Of a DNA stretch of 64,000 bases, positions 1 to 11,082 are shown in pieces. The translations under genes were made by a program, and so were the position numbers. Under the pieces are notes generated by a model. That model was not told the origin of the DNA and ran no database searches. It worked only from the letters and a program-made list of their open reading frames with translations. How positions within the stretch are numbered: position 1 is the stretch's first letter; each line of letters begins with the position of its first letter. Source of the stretch: Stereocaulon alpinum (lineage: Eukaryota > Ascomycota > Lecanoromycetes > Lecanorales > Stereocaulaceae); the NCBI GenBank assembly GCA_018257865.1, contig JAEUBA010000007.1, forward strand, positions 434,001-498,000, in the 5' to 3' direction.

Positions 1-640
1 CGTTCACGGTTGGCTGCGGGGCTCTGAAGGATGGATCTTGTTGACTTTTGGGATCTCCATTGACACGATCTTTCGAAGTTAGCGGTTCGGTTTGCGTTTG
101 GATCTTTAAGAACGCAGGCCTCGCGTTTTCGTTCTTTGACGAGCCATGGGGATCTTCACTACGCCGGTCACCTCGCTCGACCATGGAGACCGCGGTTTTG
201 GCTAGTTGTACTGGGTCGCTGCGTTCTCTACTTGTCTGTTCGTCACCATCCACTTCCATTGGCTCGTCTTCGCTGTCCGATTGAGGCAAAGGCTCTTCGC
301 CTGCTTTTGTCGCTATATCTGGATGATTTAGCCCACCGATAAAACCAATCAGTACCGCATCGCCTTGTGAAGCTTGTGCTTTTGGGCGGCGGTGACGCTG
401 CCCCCGGGAGTTTGATAACCTACTCAGTCGCTCAGGTGTGGGAGACCTTTCTGGTGGTGGTAGATAATCCGGCGACGGCGAGGGTCTCAGATTGACAATC
501 TGTCTTTCGAGCGGTGTGGATGGACGTACTAGACCGTCATCGGAGTCGTAGGTTTCCGCCGCCAGCTTGACGTCGTTGGAGCGGAGAGGACTGAGTCCCC
601 TCCTAGTCTTTGGTAAGGCGACGAGTAAGGGTCTTGCGGG
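1..640 (-). CDS. Partial unrecognised protein, cut by left window edge
   Basis: A continuously open minus-strand frame runs from a stop at 641-643 to the left edge (about 213 codons). The start is not visible: no ATG follows the stop before the frame reads as protein, so an upstream exon is likely, but I could not place a convincing junction. The product is rich in Ser, Pro, Arg and acidic residues (for example SPSPDYLPPPERSPTPER and a stretch ending SDSEDEPMEVDGDE), which suggests a disordered nuclear or regulatory protein. I do not recognise the family. The C-terminal part lies outside the window. An ATG-started frame just upstream (near 650) hits a stop within 17 codons and is not in phase. 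Confidence 0.5.
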
Positions 641-643
641 TCA

Positions 644-2327
644 CGAATTCCATGAACAAGGACCTATGGAGGCCATGAATGAATGACAATCGGCTCTCTA
701 TCTGGAGGACATGTCAGTAAAGCGTCGGTCATAGAGAGCATGTTTGAACTCTTCGCACATATACGGAGTTATGAGGAAGCCTTGAGAGCAAGCCTTGGAA
801 GAAAGTTAAGAAACGAGAGGACAGGACTCGAGAAAGAGTGCCAAGGCAATGCAGCAGATAACGGGCTATTAAAGGATTGTGATGGAGGGGCAAACAAGAA
901 ATGGGTTTCCCTGCAGCCTTTGTTGCTTTGCGGCTCTGCTCTCGATAATGCTAGAGCCCGAGCGAAGATCTATCCTTCCACAGAAGGGCGGACCCGATGC
1001 GGCGCCGGGTCCGATAGGTTTCAACTGCAGGCATTCCCTCGTTTCGGATGGGTGGAAAGTGAAAGTCTCCACATGCATGAGTGATAGTAAAGTAATTGGT
1101 TGACGTACACTGGAGTCTTGCTTTTGTGCAATGTGATGAGTCGTCCTTTGGGAAGCTAAAGCGGGCGGCGAGCCTCACAAAGGTTATTTGACGTTAGAGC
1201 CTCAATCTTCAGCTCATCCGGCCCGCACAGAAAAGGATGGCGAGATGGACTTGATGGATCAGGTGAAAGCGAGAGGAAGGTCAGATGGGTTGTCCTGAGC
1301 TTGAAAAGGCTGGCCGGTCTAAGATGCTCGCGCGAATCGTGCCATGGTCTTAGATGGTGGATTTGGGGCAGTGCTTGCAGTACGAGTAACAGGGAACCGG
1401 CCCGCCTTGCGGCTGAAGCAAGCAGTGTATCGGATTTGGAGGGTGAGATTGCGCGGCGCCCTGTGAAGGAGGTTGAGGCTCAGTGATGTGAGACGATCGA
1501 TGATGACAGCTTGACAAGATGGTTGGAGTGCACAGAGAGTGATCGATGACAGATGACAGCTTCCGGCTGATATGCTCGCACAAACGGTAGTTGGATTAGT
1601 TGGGAGGATAGTGTGGAGGTGCGTGGTTCGCAAAGGTTGCCTGGCGCAGAAGATAGGCACATAAGGTAGCCTTGGGGGCCTTGAAGGTGCACTCTAGTTC
1701 TAGGGCCAGGCCCCCACTATAGGTTCTCGCCGCCGCTGCTATTGCACCACACCTTGCCTACCTGGTTCTGGAACACATCACTCCCCGAACGGCTTACCAC
1801 CTTCCACAATGCGCCTGGCATCGCCCTCCTACACACAACCCGCATATCGCTAGTCCACCACGCCGTAGCCATCCGCTGCGATGTGGACCCCCCGAGTCTC
1901 AAACAATTCTTTGCAATCAATAAGTACGAATTTGTTTATTCAACATGTCCCCGAGATAAGTCAGAAACGCCTAACGATTAGAAATCTCGATGATGACGGT
2001 CATGGTGGCAAGTGAAGCGCCCAACCACGGCAGGAGGGTGTGGTGCCAAAATGCTCTCTACACCAATCATGCTCTTCTTCATCTTTTGCTCATGCTATAG
2101 TCTTACACTCTATACATTGGTTGACAGTGTAGGACTACGATAGCCTCATGCATGCTTTCGCGAAGAGCCTCGACTGCATGCTCGTTACACATGCAGATCT
2201 GTGTAAGCTTGGCAATAGCAAGCGGCAGGGAGTAGCGTGGCTCAGATTTGCGCGTCATCATGAAAAGAGTGTGGCTCGCCAATAAAGCCCACAGATAGCA
2301 TGACACGTTGCGGGTCGCATCAATGTA
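644..2327. other. Intergenic, no gene recognised
   Basis: About 1.7 kb with only short overlapping open frames on both strands, none with a recognisable domain or consistent splice structure. It presumably holds the promoter and 5' exon(s) of the left-edge gene and the 3' region of the phosphotransferase gene. Confidence 0.5.
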
Positions 2328-3608
2328 CTACAACTTCGCCCCTGTCCTAGTTTCTTTCTCCTTCATCCTCTTGATGAGCCCCCAGGAGAATTCCCCATAC
2401 GGTCCCATCAAGTCTCCAATTTCCTTTGCCTGTGCACTGCTAGCCTGTCGCACTGCATATCTTGCGGCGATACCCTGCATGATCACTGAGTTTCGGAACG
2501 TCGCAAATGTGTCTCCCCAGTCCAGCTCTGAGGTCGGGTCCCAACCTGCTACCTCTGCGTACCATCTAATGCATTGCGAACGTGAAGGAAGCCCAGGAGT
2601 ATTAGCCGATGGGGAGAAGGCTTGATTGGTTCGTACGGACATGGCAGAGTTGGGTGGATTTACGGCGAAGCAATAAGGGGTGAGCAGGTTTGAGAGATCG
2701 GACAAAGGGTGTCCAATAGTGGACATTTCCCAGCTACACATTATGATTGTCAGCCAACCCATTGAGGTTGCCATGCTTCTTGCAACAACTTACTCAATGA
2801 TGCCAATTACCATTGGCTCGGTCTTATGATAGACGAGATTGTCGATCTTGTAGTCGCCGTGAACCAATGTTCCTCGATCTTGCGGTTGCGTTCTCGGATC
2901 TTGGAGGAACGCTACCGTGTCGTCGTAGTGTGGGATTTTGCCTACAGCGACCTTTGTCTCTACATCGACCGCCTGGGCTTGCGAAGCAGAAATGGTGCTG
3001 AAGGTCTTGATTTGTCGGTTGTAAAAGGCCGAGGGCTTGCCGAAGCTTTCCATGTTGATAGAGCTGGGAGCGATACGATGCAACTTCGCAAGCGTTCGGA
3101 CGGCATCATGCCACCTGTGTTGTGTGAGAAGACATACGCAAAGGTACGACAGCCAGCTCACATCTCCGTCCTCTCTCCTGCAGTGACGCCTGGGAATGCC
3201 GCATCCTCGAAGATCCGTCCATCCAGAAATTCCATGATGTAGAAGGCTGAGTCGATCACCGCCGCATCCTCGCACAGGCAATACGCTTTCGGCACAGGCA
3301 CATCTGTAGCCTCGAGGGCGTGTATGATGCGGAACTCTCGATCGATGCGGTGCGCTGTCCTTGAGAGAAGCTTGCCAGGAGGCTTCTTCCGCAGCACATA
3401 TTTCTTTTCGTCGGCTGCCGTAAGCTGATAAGTAGGATTCGATTGTCCATAACCAAACTACGTTGGGTGTTAGCAAATCTTCGATGGTAACAAGAACATC
3501 TGGAAGTACCTGCTTCACGCTGATGGGTAATTGAATGTCAGGCACTCGCTGTGCTATGTAGGAGGATAAGGAAGCCACATCAATTGGTTGCCGTACAGCG
3601 CCCGCCAT
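2328..3608 (-). CDS. APH-family phosphotransferase, ACAD10-like kinase domain protein
   Basis: Exons 3510-3608, 3162-3457, 2794-3114 and 2328-2733 (introns 52, 47 and 60 bp, all GT-AG) give 373 residues. The fold is the aminoglycoside phosphotransferase/choline kinase superfamily (PF01636): N-terminal [13 protein letters not shown] (nucleotide-binding lysine region), [14 protein letters not shown] hinge, the Brenner loop HGDYKIDN (around residue 217) and the DWEM metal-binding motif formed exactly across the last intron (GA|C). The start [14 protein letters not shown] matches the usual N-terminus of the fungal family. Members resemble the kinase domain of ACAD10/11 and are often linked to 4-hydroxyacid or small-molecule phosphorylation; the substrate is not predictable here. 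The gene looks complete and functional. Confidence 0.9.
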
Positions 3609-4462
3609 ACTGCAATCGTAGATGTCGATGAGAGCATGACTGACCTCATCGCAAAGGGAAACTTGTGCAGCAGCTTAGTTCCAGTGGACTGACGGCTGCG
3701 GGAGTGGGGAACCGAGGCTCTTTGCAGGAAGGAGACCATCGGTCATCCAAAGTTAGAACAGCTTTCTACGTATCTTGCTTGGGACATCTGAATCTGGCAT
3801 GATCATATGTAGACCTACTCAATTGAGCTGCAAATTCACGGTTTGGGGCAAATGAACGAAACCTACCTTACTGTTCACTGGTAATTATTGGTTCAACCCC
3901 CTGTTCTAAGGCCAAATATAGAATACGCGAGAACGTGTTTCGATACCACGCACAAGAACATACCAGGATACGATGGAGATTAGTTGTCCAATATGTGAGA
4001 CACCTGCAGCCATGGCCGCCACTGTACCGTATATGGCCTATTGCGCACGGAGTATACGTAGTTCTAGGTCAATGCTGGATGAAGGCACGACTTACAAGTT
4101 GTACTCCGTAGGGCTGCAGGTTTGGTAGGCCGGAAATTGAACGCCGGGAAGCCGTCAAGCCGTCAAGCCCCCGTCAAACGCGTAACTTACCTAAGGTAAC
4201 TTACCTTAAAAGTTAGGTCCCATTTCCCTGGTCCAAACTCATCGGTTGTCTTGGACTCTTGTTTTCTTGTTTAAGTTGTTTGCCCCCTTTGCAAGGATCC
4301 CCCACTACCGACTGTCTTTATCGATCCTATCTCGCAAACTTGCATCTCCACAGTTGCGCAGCTCCTTCTACAGCGACGATTTGTTTGACAAGCTCCTGTG
4401 ACCGCTCCTACCTGAAGCCCTGCAGGAATCCTGAAGCATGTTTGAACACGCGCCAACCTTTC
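3609..4462. other. Divergent intergenic region
   Basis: Shared upstream region of the phosphotransferase (minus) and the vezatin-like gene (plus). No coding exon recognised. It contains a short tandem GCCGTCAA repeat near 4151-4170 and the palindromic element TTACCTAAGGTAA at 4187-4199. Confidence 0.5.
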
Positions 4463-6534
4463 ATGATGGAATCTGTCGTCTTCGAAGATAGCCCTGTTGC
4501 TCAATATCTTGAAGGTCAGTAAAGCCATTGTTGCCTTCTCTACACGGACCCTGACCTAAAAACAGGACAAGGTGAAGCCGGCGATGAATGGCCTTCAACA
4601 AAGACTACTGCCAACCATCCCTCACCTCGGACCATCTCCTATGCACCTCGTGGCCTGTCTTCGCAATACAGAAGCTCTCGTAAGAAGCCACCACGTCTCC
4701 TCAATCTGGAGAACCCACCTTTAAAGGGCACCGTGGCCCGCATACACCATACATGCTCGGTAGGACTGTATATTCTATCCCATGGCAACTATGTGTTAAT
4801 GTATATCCTGTTCACAGAGCGCGCTCCATAGTCGACTTGGTTGGACTGAGAATGTACACTTTCTCGAACAATTCAGATATACCTTAGTTGCATCGCAGCT
4901 GCTGAACGAATATTCCAATTCGAAAACATACAGACGCCAGAGTTTCCCACCACCAGCGGGAGACGGCTCCTTACAATGGGATAAAGACCGAAATTTCGTA
5001 CCGAGCTGGGAAGGGCTTGCCTTTACTGGCGTCACCGCCTTCGCTCTTGCTTGGTCAATACGTTGGTTTCATAGTCGAGGCATTGCAAGATATAGCACAT
5101 CACACAAATGTGCCTTCATATCGATATCTTCCATCATCACCATAATACTCTACTACTTTCTTCGACGACATTGGCTGCACTACCTGCGCGTTCGAGCCGT
5201 GGAAAGTGCTTCGTCCCTAACGGCAAGCGCCCAAGACTTCAATGCCGCCGCTTCTGCTGGTATCACTCTAATACAAGAAGTTGAGCTTGTCTCTCGAGGC
5301 TACAATATGTACGTTTAGAAACCTTCGATGTAGACCAGAGAATGCTGACATCTCGTCTAGAAGCAATCCGCTCCCTCCAATCACCAGGATCGAAGAAACA
5401 TATCAGATCAAGCGGTGCTCACGATTACGCCGCACTATTCAAAGGGCTTTGATCTCCATGTTCGCTCCGTATTATGAGGCTTATGAGGACTTGAAACCAT
5501 TGGCTGTTGATTTAGATCTGGAAAAGTACTATGATATATACGAGATTAGCCGGACCGATATGGAAGATGCAGAGCTGGTTGCAAACGTCAATGCTTCTGA
5601 TATTGAAGACGCCGATACGCTTCAAGATCTCAAGGTTGGTCTGCAGAAGCTACACATTATCCGGAAACTCTTTCTCTGCACGTTACTGGCTTTGGACGCG
5701 GACGGAAGCAAGTCGGACTTCCAAAGGTGGTCGATGGCTACCGAAATAATGAATCGCGTCAATTCTTTGACCTCTAAGATGGTTATCGATATTGATGAAG
5801 TATTGGGGGAGGAAGAAGGTAAGGTCCAGCATTGGTCTCCCTACACTCAAATGCTAATAAAGGACTGGGTAGAATTCAAAACACCACTTTCCCCAAAGAT
5901 GCCTCTGACGCCTGGTAGGGAGCGTGTACGAAGCCAAATGCGACAGCTAGGGAATTTGTCCCAGGGCATCCGAGGACTTCAAGCAAAGATGCGCTTGCTC
6001 CGTGAAGAGTCTGACAAAGCCTTGGGTCGCTCTGGCGAAGTTTCTGAATCTGGCACAGACCTGTTGGCCCAGTACGACTCAATAGGCGCTGATTTGAAAG
6101 GACTGATTCAGGAATGGGAGGAAGGCAGAGCGGCATTAGCAATGAATCTGGATAAAAGGGACCATGTGCGGTCTTTGTCGTCGCCGAGCAACGCGCTACC
6201 GGCGTCTCCCACGTTGAGTGGTTCAACTGCCGTTGGAGGGGCTAGTCCACAGGATGCTTTGCAGGCCCTCAATGGAATCCCGAAACCTCCTCGGTCACGA
6301 TCTAGTACTACAACTAGCAGCTCGGGCGAAGAGATCTTCGAAGCGGTTGCGCTACCACGGCAGCGGAGCACGCTGACAAGAGAGGAAAGAATTGCTAAGA
6401 TGAAGGAAGACCGAATGAGACAGGCTATCGCGAAGGAGAAAACCCATGCTAATACGCACATGCTCAAGGAATTGGAGACGGTGATTAAGCTACGACCGAG
6501 AGGACGCACCACGGGACGAATTAGTACTATGTAA
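4463..6534 (+). CDS. Vezatin-like myosin-binding membrane protein
   Basis: Exons 4463-4514, 4566-4759, 4818-5308 and 5361-6534 encode 636 residues. Introns are 51, 58 and 52 bp. Two hydrophobic segments lie at about residues 148-166 and 180-197, followed by the helical domain typical of fungal proteins with the myosin-binding (vezatin, PF12632) domain, including the motif EVELVSRGYNISNPLPPI. The C-terminal third is charged and Ser-rich (about 530-600) with a basic coiled segment near TREERIAKMKEDRMRQAIAK. By family the protein is expected in an ER, peroxisome or plasma-membrane-adjacent site, linking membranes to class V or VII myosin; the yeast counterpart Inp2 anchors peroxisomes to Myo2. 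The exact partner is inference. The start is the first of two adjacent ATGs. Confidence 0.85.
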
Positions 6535-7066
6535 CGATATCTTGACGCTCGAATTGCTTCTGCTGACATAATGACGAAATCTGGCTTTGCTCATAATGGC
6601 TATCTGACGGTTTTGCATTGGTGTCTGCATTTCCAGGAGCGAAATATGGGCGGATTGATACCCCGGGATACATGAAATGTCGCGTTAGATACATGTACTA
6701 TAGGAATGAACTTACATGGTTTAGTCAGGTGCCTTTAAGCAAAGTGTATGCTTCCCAAATGAAGTGATTGACCAATGTATACTGGTTGCAGTCGATCGAA
6801 AGGGGCTGCACGGGCAAGGCTCTCTGAGCAAAGGGTTAGGGTTTGGTCAACCACTTTAATAGCGCGTTTTTGGCGTCGCGAAGCTTAGAGTACGCGCGAA
6901 GCTCACAAATACCATGACATTTTCAACGGCCTACCCTCAGTCCCACAAGAGTCTTCTCTTTGACCAACTGGCACTCTGACAGACACGGACCAGACTCCCT
7001 ACTGTAATTGCACGGATTCAGTCATCGAATACCTCCCTACCTAGCAAGATTCAGCTTTGACCCAAG
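6535..7066. other. PCNA upstream region
   Basis: No coding exon seen. It holds the promoter and 5' leader of the PCNA gene, with CGCG-rich elements listed separately. Confidence 0.5.
6861..6898 (+). promoter_or_regulatory. MCB/E2F-like elements upstream of PCNA
   Basis: Two CGCG-core elements, AGCGCGTTTT at 6861-6870 and TACGCGCGAA at 6891-6900, lie about 170-200 bp upstream of the PCNA start. ACGCG is the core of the MluI cell-cycle box bound by MBF-type factors in ascomycetes. Binding is inferred, but PCNA is a classic MBF target and the dUTPase gene 4 kb away carries a full ACGCGT. Confidence 0.45.
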
Positions 7067-8061
7067 AGTATGTGCCCACCCTGCCCTCGATTGTGTGATT
7101 GATGAATGCTGATGAGTTTGTAGTGCTTGAGGCACGACTAGAGCAGGCCAATCTCCTCAAGAAGGTACAGCACAAATGCCCAACCTACTCTGAAACCATC
7201 ATTCAAACCTGCCTCTAGGTCGTCGACGCCATCAAAGACCTGGTCCAAGACTGCAACTTCGACTGTAATGACTCCGGTGTCGCCCTCCAGGCCATGGACA
7301 ATTCCCACGTCGCCCTCGTTTCCATGATGCTCAAAGCTGAATCTTTCTCCCCTTACCGCTGTGATCGCAACATCGCCCTCGGTATCAATCTTACCTCCCT
7401 TATGAAGGTCTTACGCTGTGCACAAAATGAGGATATCTTGACATTGAAGGCGCAAGATGCACCGGATGTTGTCAACTTGGTGTTCGAGAGTAGCGAGAGT
7501 GATCGCATTAGCGAGTATGATATCAAGCTTATGGACATCGATCAGGAGCATTTGGGCATTCCAGAAACTGAGTACGCGGCTACTATCACTATGCCGTCGG
7601 CGGAGTTTCATAGGATCTGTAGGGATTTAGTGGCCTTATCAGAGTCAGGTATGGCTCTTGTCCACGAAAGATCTAGCACTCGTACTGATTCACTTTGCAG
7701 TCGCTATTGAAGCTACGAAAGACGGCGTCAAATTCTCCTGTTCCGGCGATATTGGCAATGGAGCAGTCACTCTTCGAAGCCACCAAAATGTCGACAAGCC
7801 AGAGCTCAACGTCGACATCGCGTTATCAGAGCCCGTCGCGCTCACATTCTCTCTCAAATATCTGGTCAATTTTTGTAAAGCCAGTGGCCTTTCCAGCACA
7901 GTCAAATTGTGCCTGTCGAACGAGGTACCGTTGCTGGTCGAATACACTCTAGCGTCCAACAGCTACTTAAGATTTTACCTGGCACCAAAGGTAGGATGTA
8001 CCATGTACACCATCAGGTGATCACCTGCTAACACCGTTGCTAGATCGGCGATGAGGAGTAA
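7067..8061 (+). CDS. POL30: PCNA, DNA polymerase sliding clamp
   Basis: Exons 7067, 7124-7164, 7219-7648, 7701-7990 and 8044-8061 encode 259 residues, the usual PCNA length. The protein is the homotrimeric clamp that tethers replicative polymerases and repair factors to DNA in the nucleus. Visible hallmarks: N-terminal [20 protein letters not shown], the DNA-facing [16 protein letters not shown] segment, and the C-terminal tail FYLAPKIGDEE. The start codon is split by intron 1: the A is the last base before GTATGTG and TG are the first bases after the acceptor at 7123. The alternative in-frame methionine further in would remove conserved sequence, so the split start is preferred. The last exon contains only five codons plus the stop. 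Confidence 0.96.
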
Positions 8062-8553
8062 TGGCTGAGCATGGAAGCCGACAACGAAGAATTGCGTCAT
8101 CCGAGTATTTCGTATGTGAGCCTGTACGATGTCGATGAGCCAGGATCAGGATAGGAGGCTATGCTATGTGTTCAATGGCTGCAAGAAATGTTTCTATGCA
8201 CAAACGACCACGCGATCATGCTCCAATACCATACACATAGGATAATGCTTGCAAAGTCTTCAGTGTGCCTCCATCGAGCAACCAAGGATGTTCCCTTCTG
8301 CAACAAACATGCTTACAGTGAATCGGTCATTTACTTCCATGACTCACTGTCACACATATGCAGCATCCCACCTTTTCGGCTACTGCTTTCAAGTTGTCCG
8401 AGGCATGAGGGCATCAAGGCGCGAGGTAAGGATTCCCTAGCGCGACCTCGGAGTGCGATAAGATAAGCGGTACAAGCGGTAAAAAGTATCTCGCAGACTC
8501 TCGTGCTTCTTCTCAACCTCCACTTCCTTATAATTGTTGAGCCGACGTTGATC
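8062..8553. other. Intergenic between PCNA and pyridoxal kinase
   Basis: About 490 bp between two plus-strand genes. Short open frames only; no gene recognised. Confidence 0.5.
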
Positions 8554-10079
8554 ATGTCTCCAGATACTGTGGTGCCAGAAACGCGTGTGTTGGCCATAGC
8601 CAGTCATGTAGGGACGCCACTGCCCTATCATGTCAACAGTGCATATGGCTAACGCGTCCCTACAAGGTCGTTTATGGGTAAGTATTGAAAGTGCTCCGGG
8701 GACTTTTATATGTGGCCGTAGAAAGTAGTCCTAACGGACCGCAGGTATGTCGGGAATACCATGGCTACACTGGTCATGCAGACACTGGGTTGTGATGTTG
8801 CTGCACTCAATACCGTACAATACAGTCTGCGAACCCCACAGTCCTTTGGCCGGATACGTTGAACAGATATATCGAGCCTATACTGAAAGAAGAGCAGGCA
8901 ATCACACTGGATATAGACAATGGAAAGGCACCAAAACCTCAGCCGAAGAAATACGAGATCTCTACACCGGGCTCAAGCAAAGCTACCTTACCGACTTCGA
9001 TGTACTGCTCACTGGCTATATCCCTAGCGCTGAAGCCGTGAACGCTGTTGGCTCCATTGCGAGAGATCTCAAGCTGAAGGGCTCAATGAAGGCAGGGTCG
9101 TTCTTCTGGAGTTAGTTAATGGCCCTCGGGTATGCAAACAAAGACACCGCTGAACAGTCGCAGTCCTCGATCCTGTCATGGGCGACGAGGGCAAACTCTA
9201 TATTAGCGAGGACGTAGTACCTGCGTATAGAAACCTCTTACGGGATGCCGACCTGATCTTACCCAACCAATTCGAAGCCGAGTGAGCACTTCCCCCTCCA
9301 AACACCTGATAAACCCCTATGCTAAGGCTTTCAGAATACTTTCCGAGATCAAAATCACCTCCCTTCCAACGCTCAAAGAAGCAATAACCAAGCTCCATAA
9401 AACCTACCGCGTCCCCCACATCATCGTCACCTCCGTCAGCCTCCCTGATAAACCTGCAACCATGTCCGTCATCGGCTCCACCGCAACCTCCGACCTCTCA
9501 CCCCGCCTGTTCAAGGTAGACGTCCCAGCCATTGACTGCTTCTTCAGCGGCACAGGCGATATGTTTGCCGCCCTGACCGTCGTCCGCTTCCGCGAGGCTG
9601 TCACAAACGAGAAGTTAAAGGGGATCAAATCATGGGTCTCGCCTGACGATGTCGAAGCTTCAGATCTACCGCTAGCGAAGGCAGCAGAGAAGGTGCTGGG
9701 GAGTATGCATACAGTCTTATCGAAGACGAAAGAGGCGAGGGACCAGGAACTGGAGGGTATGGCTGGAGTCATGGAGACGGAGAAGGATAGCGAGAAGAGG
9801 ATATGGCTACGAAAGACGAAGGCGGCGGAGGTGAGGGTTGTGAGGTGCTTAGAGGACCTTAGGGAACCCAAGCTGGATTGGAAGGCGGTCGCTTTCGATG
9901 AGAATGAGGGAGGTGGAGCTATTGAGCATATTAGTGAGCCGAAGATCGACCAACCAGCTAGTGCAGGAGAGAGGGAAAGTCTCGGTATGCAACACCTTGC
10001 AGGGACGGGCAAGAGACTCGAAAGCGGGCACGCAAAGAAAGACTCTGTTGACAGCACGCTGCCTCACAGGCGAGCATGA
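8554..10079 (+). CDS. BUD16: Pyridoxal kinase
   Basis: Exons 8554-8607, 8667-8677, 8745-8824, 8898-9110, 9164-9281 and 9335-10079 give 406 residues. It phosphorylates pyridoxal, pyridoxine and pyridoxamine in the cytosol (vitamin B6 salvage; PfkB/ribokinase-like fold, PF08543). Characteristic sequence: [20 protein letters not shown] near the N-terminus, [35 protein letters not shown] and the C-terminal [16 protein letters not shown] with the catalytic Asp loop GTGD. Exon 2 is only 11 nt. The C-terminus extends about 50-60 residues past the usual end (after [16 protein letters not shown]) as a polar tail; this may be genuine or hide an unrecognised final intron. It converges on the dUTPase gene 110 bp downstream. 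Confidence 0.93.
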
Positions 10080-10189
10080 CACAGCCTCCAAAAATTTCTC
10101 AAATACCAACACATAACATTCATCAACCATATCCTTCCTTTACATGTCGTTCCCCATACCCATCCCCATCCTCTCTCCCTCCCTCCTCC

Positions 10190-10884
10190 TCACCCCGTAC
10201 TCCCAAACCCCCCTCCCCCCCTCACACTCTCCTCCAACTCCTCAACAACCACAACCTCCGGCGTATAAATCCTCTCAACAACAAGCTGCGCAACGCGATC
10301 CCCCTCCCTCACCTCAAAATCCCTCTCCGAATGATTAAAAAGCAACACCTTAACCTGCCCCCTATAATCCGAATCAATAACACCAGCCCCCGTATCAATG
10401 AAATGTTTAACCGCCAACCCAGACCGGGGCGCAATGCGGCCATCTGTGCAATCGCTTACGTCAGCCAGCTCCATCCACACTGAGCAGCATGATCAATGGC
10501 AAGGGGAACCGAGTGGGGAGACAAACAACATCCCTCTCCCACCGCAATCGCCAAATCCGTATCGACTAATCCCCGTCCCCGCGCCGGTATACTACCATTC
10601 ATAGCACTATACAAATCATATCCAGCAGCAAAGGCACTTCCTCTCGTAGGCGTCCGAGCTTTAGATGATAGTTTCTTTACATAGAGGGGGGGCGAGGAGG
10701 AGAGGGGTGGTGGGGGAGCTTGTGCTTGTGTTTGTGACTGTGTTTGGGCTGGTTTGGTGCGATTGGAGACTGGCTCGGTCGTAGAAGCCATTGAGGCCGC
10801 TGGTTCGGTTTTGGGGCGCTTGGCTAGGGGCGAGGTAGGGAGGGAGGGTGGAGGGTGGGTCGTTGAGGGGGGCGGTGTGGACAT
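10190..10884 (-). CDS. DUT1: dUTP pyrophosphatase
   Basis: Exons 10527-10884 and 10190-10443 (83-bp intron with a GTTTGT donor) give 203 residues. The trimeric enzyme hydrolyses dUTP to dUMP and PPi, keeping uracil out of DNA and feeding dTMP synthesis. All five motifs are present: [34 protein letters not shown] and the C-terminal [10 protein letters not shown] arm. The donor choice gives [12 protein letters not shown], matching the family; the neighbouring GTTGTT donor would drop one residue. A roughly 70-residue Ser/Pro/Gln-rich N-terminal extension carries a KRPK basic cluster at residues 22-25, which suggests nuclear targeting. An internal methionine (MASTTEPV) could serve as an alternative start for a shorter isoform. 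Confidence 0.94.
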
Positions 10885-10928
10885 TGTGATTATAGTGGGA
10901 GTAGGAGTGGAAGTGGAGGACGAGACGG

Positions 10929-10944
10929 ACGCGCTGGGACGCGT
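10929..10944 (+). promoter_or_regulatory. MluI cell-cycle box pair upstream of dUTPase
   Basis: ACGCG at 10929-10933 and the perfect palindrome ACGCGT at 10939-10944 lie 45-60 bp upstream of the dUTPase ATG (minus strand). ACGCGT is the canonical MBF/DSC1 site for G1/S genes in yeasts; dUTPase is an S-phase enzyme. Function is inferred from motif and target class. Confidence 0.6.
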
Positions 10945-11082
10945 TTTCGATAAAGAGATGCCCTAGCCCTAAGTTTATCATCCATTGATACGTAGGCATA
11001 ACACGGCGCTTGGCATGTACAGTTCCTTATTGCATGTGTATATGCCTGGAATCAGCAATATATACGTCCTCTCTGGATATCC

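Noticed and set aside
3880..3905. GGTTCAACCCC resembling a tRNA B box
   Set aside because: No matching A box, acceptor stem or cloverleaf could be built around it.
9404..10057. Long minus-strand frame of 217 codons
   Set aside because: Antisense to the last pyridoxal kinase exon, whose sense frame has clear kinase motifs.
10661..10999. Open frames antisense to or overlapping the dUTPase 5' region
   Set aside because: They are shadows of the low-complexity N-terminal extension of dUTPase.
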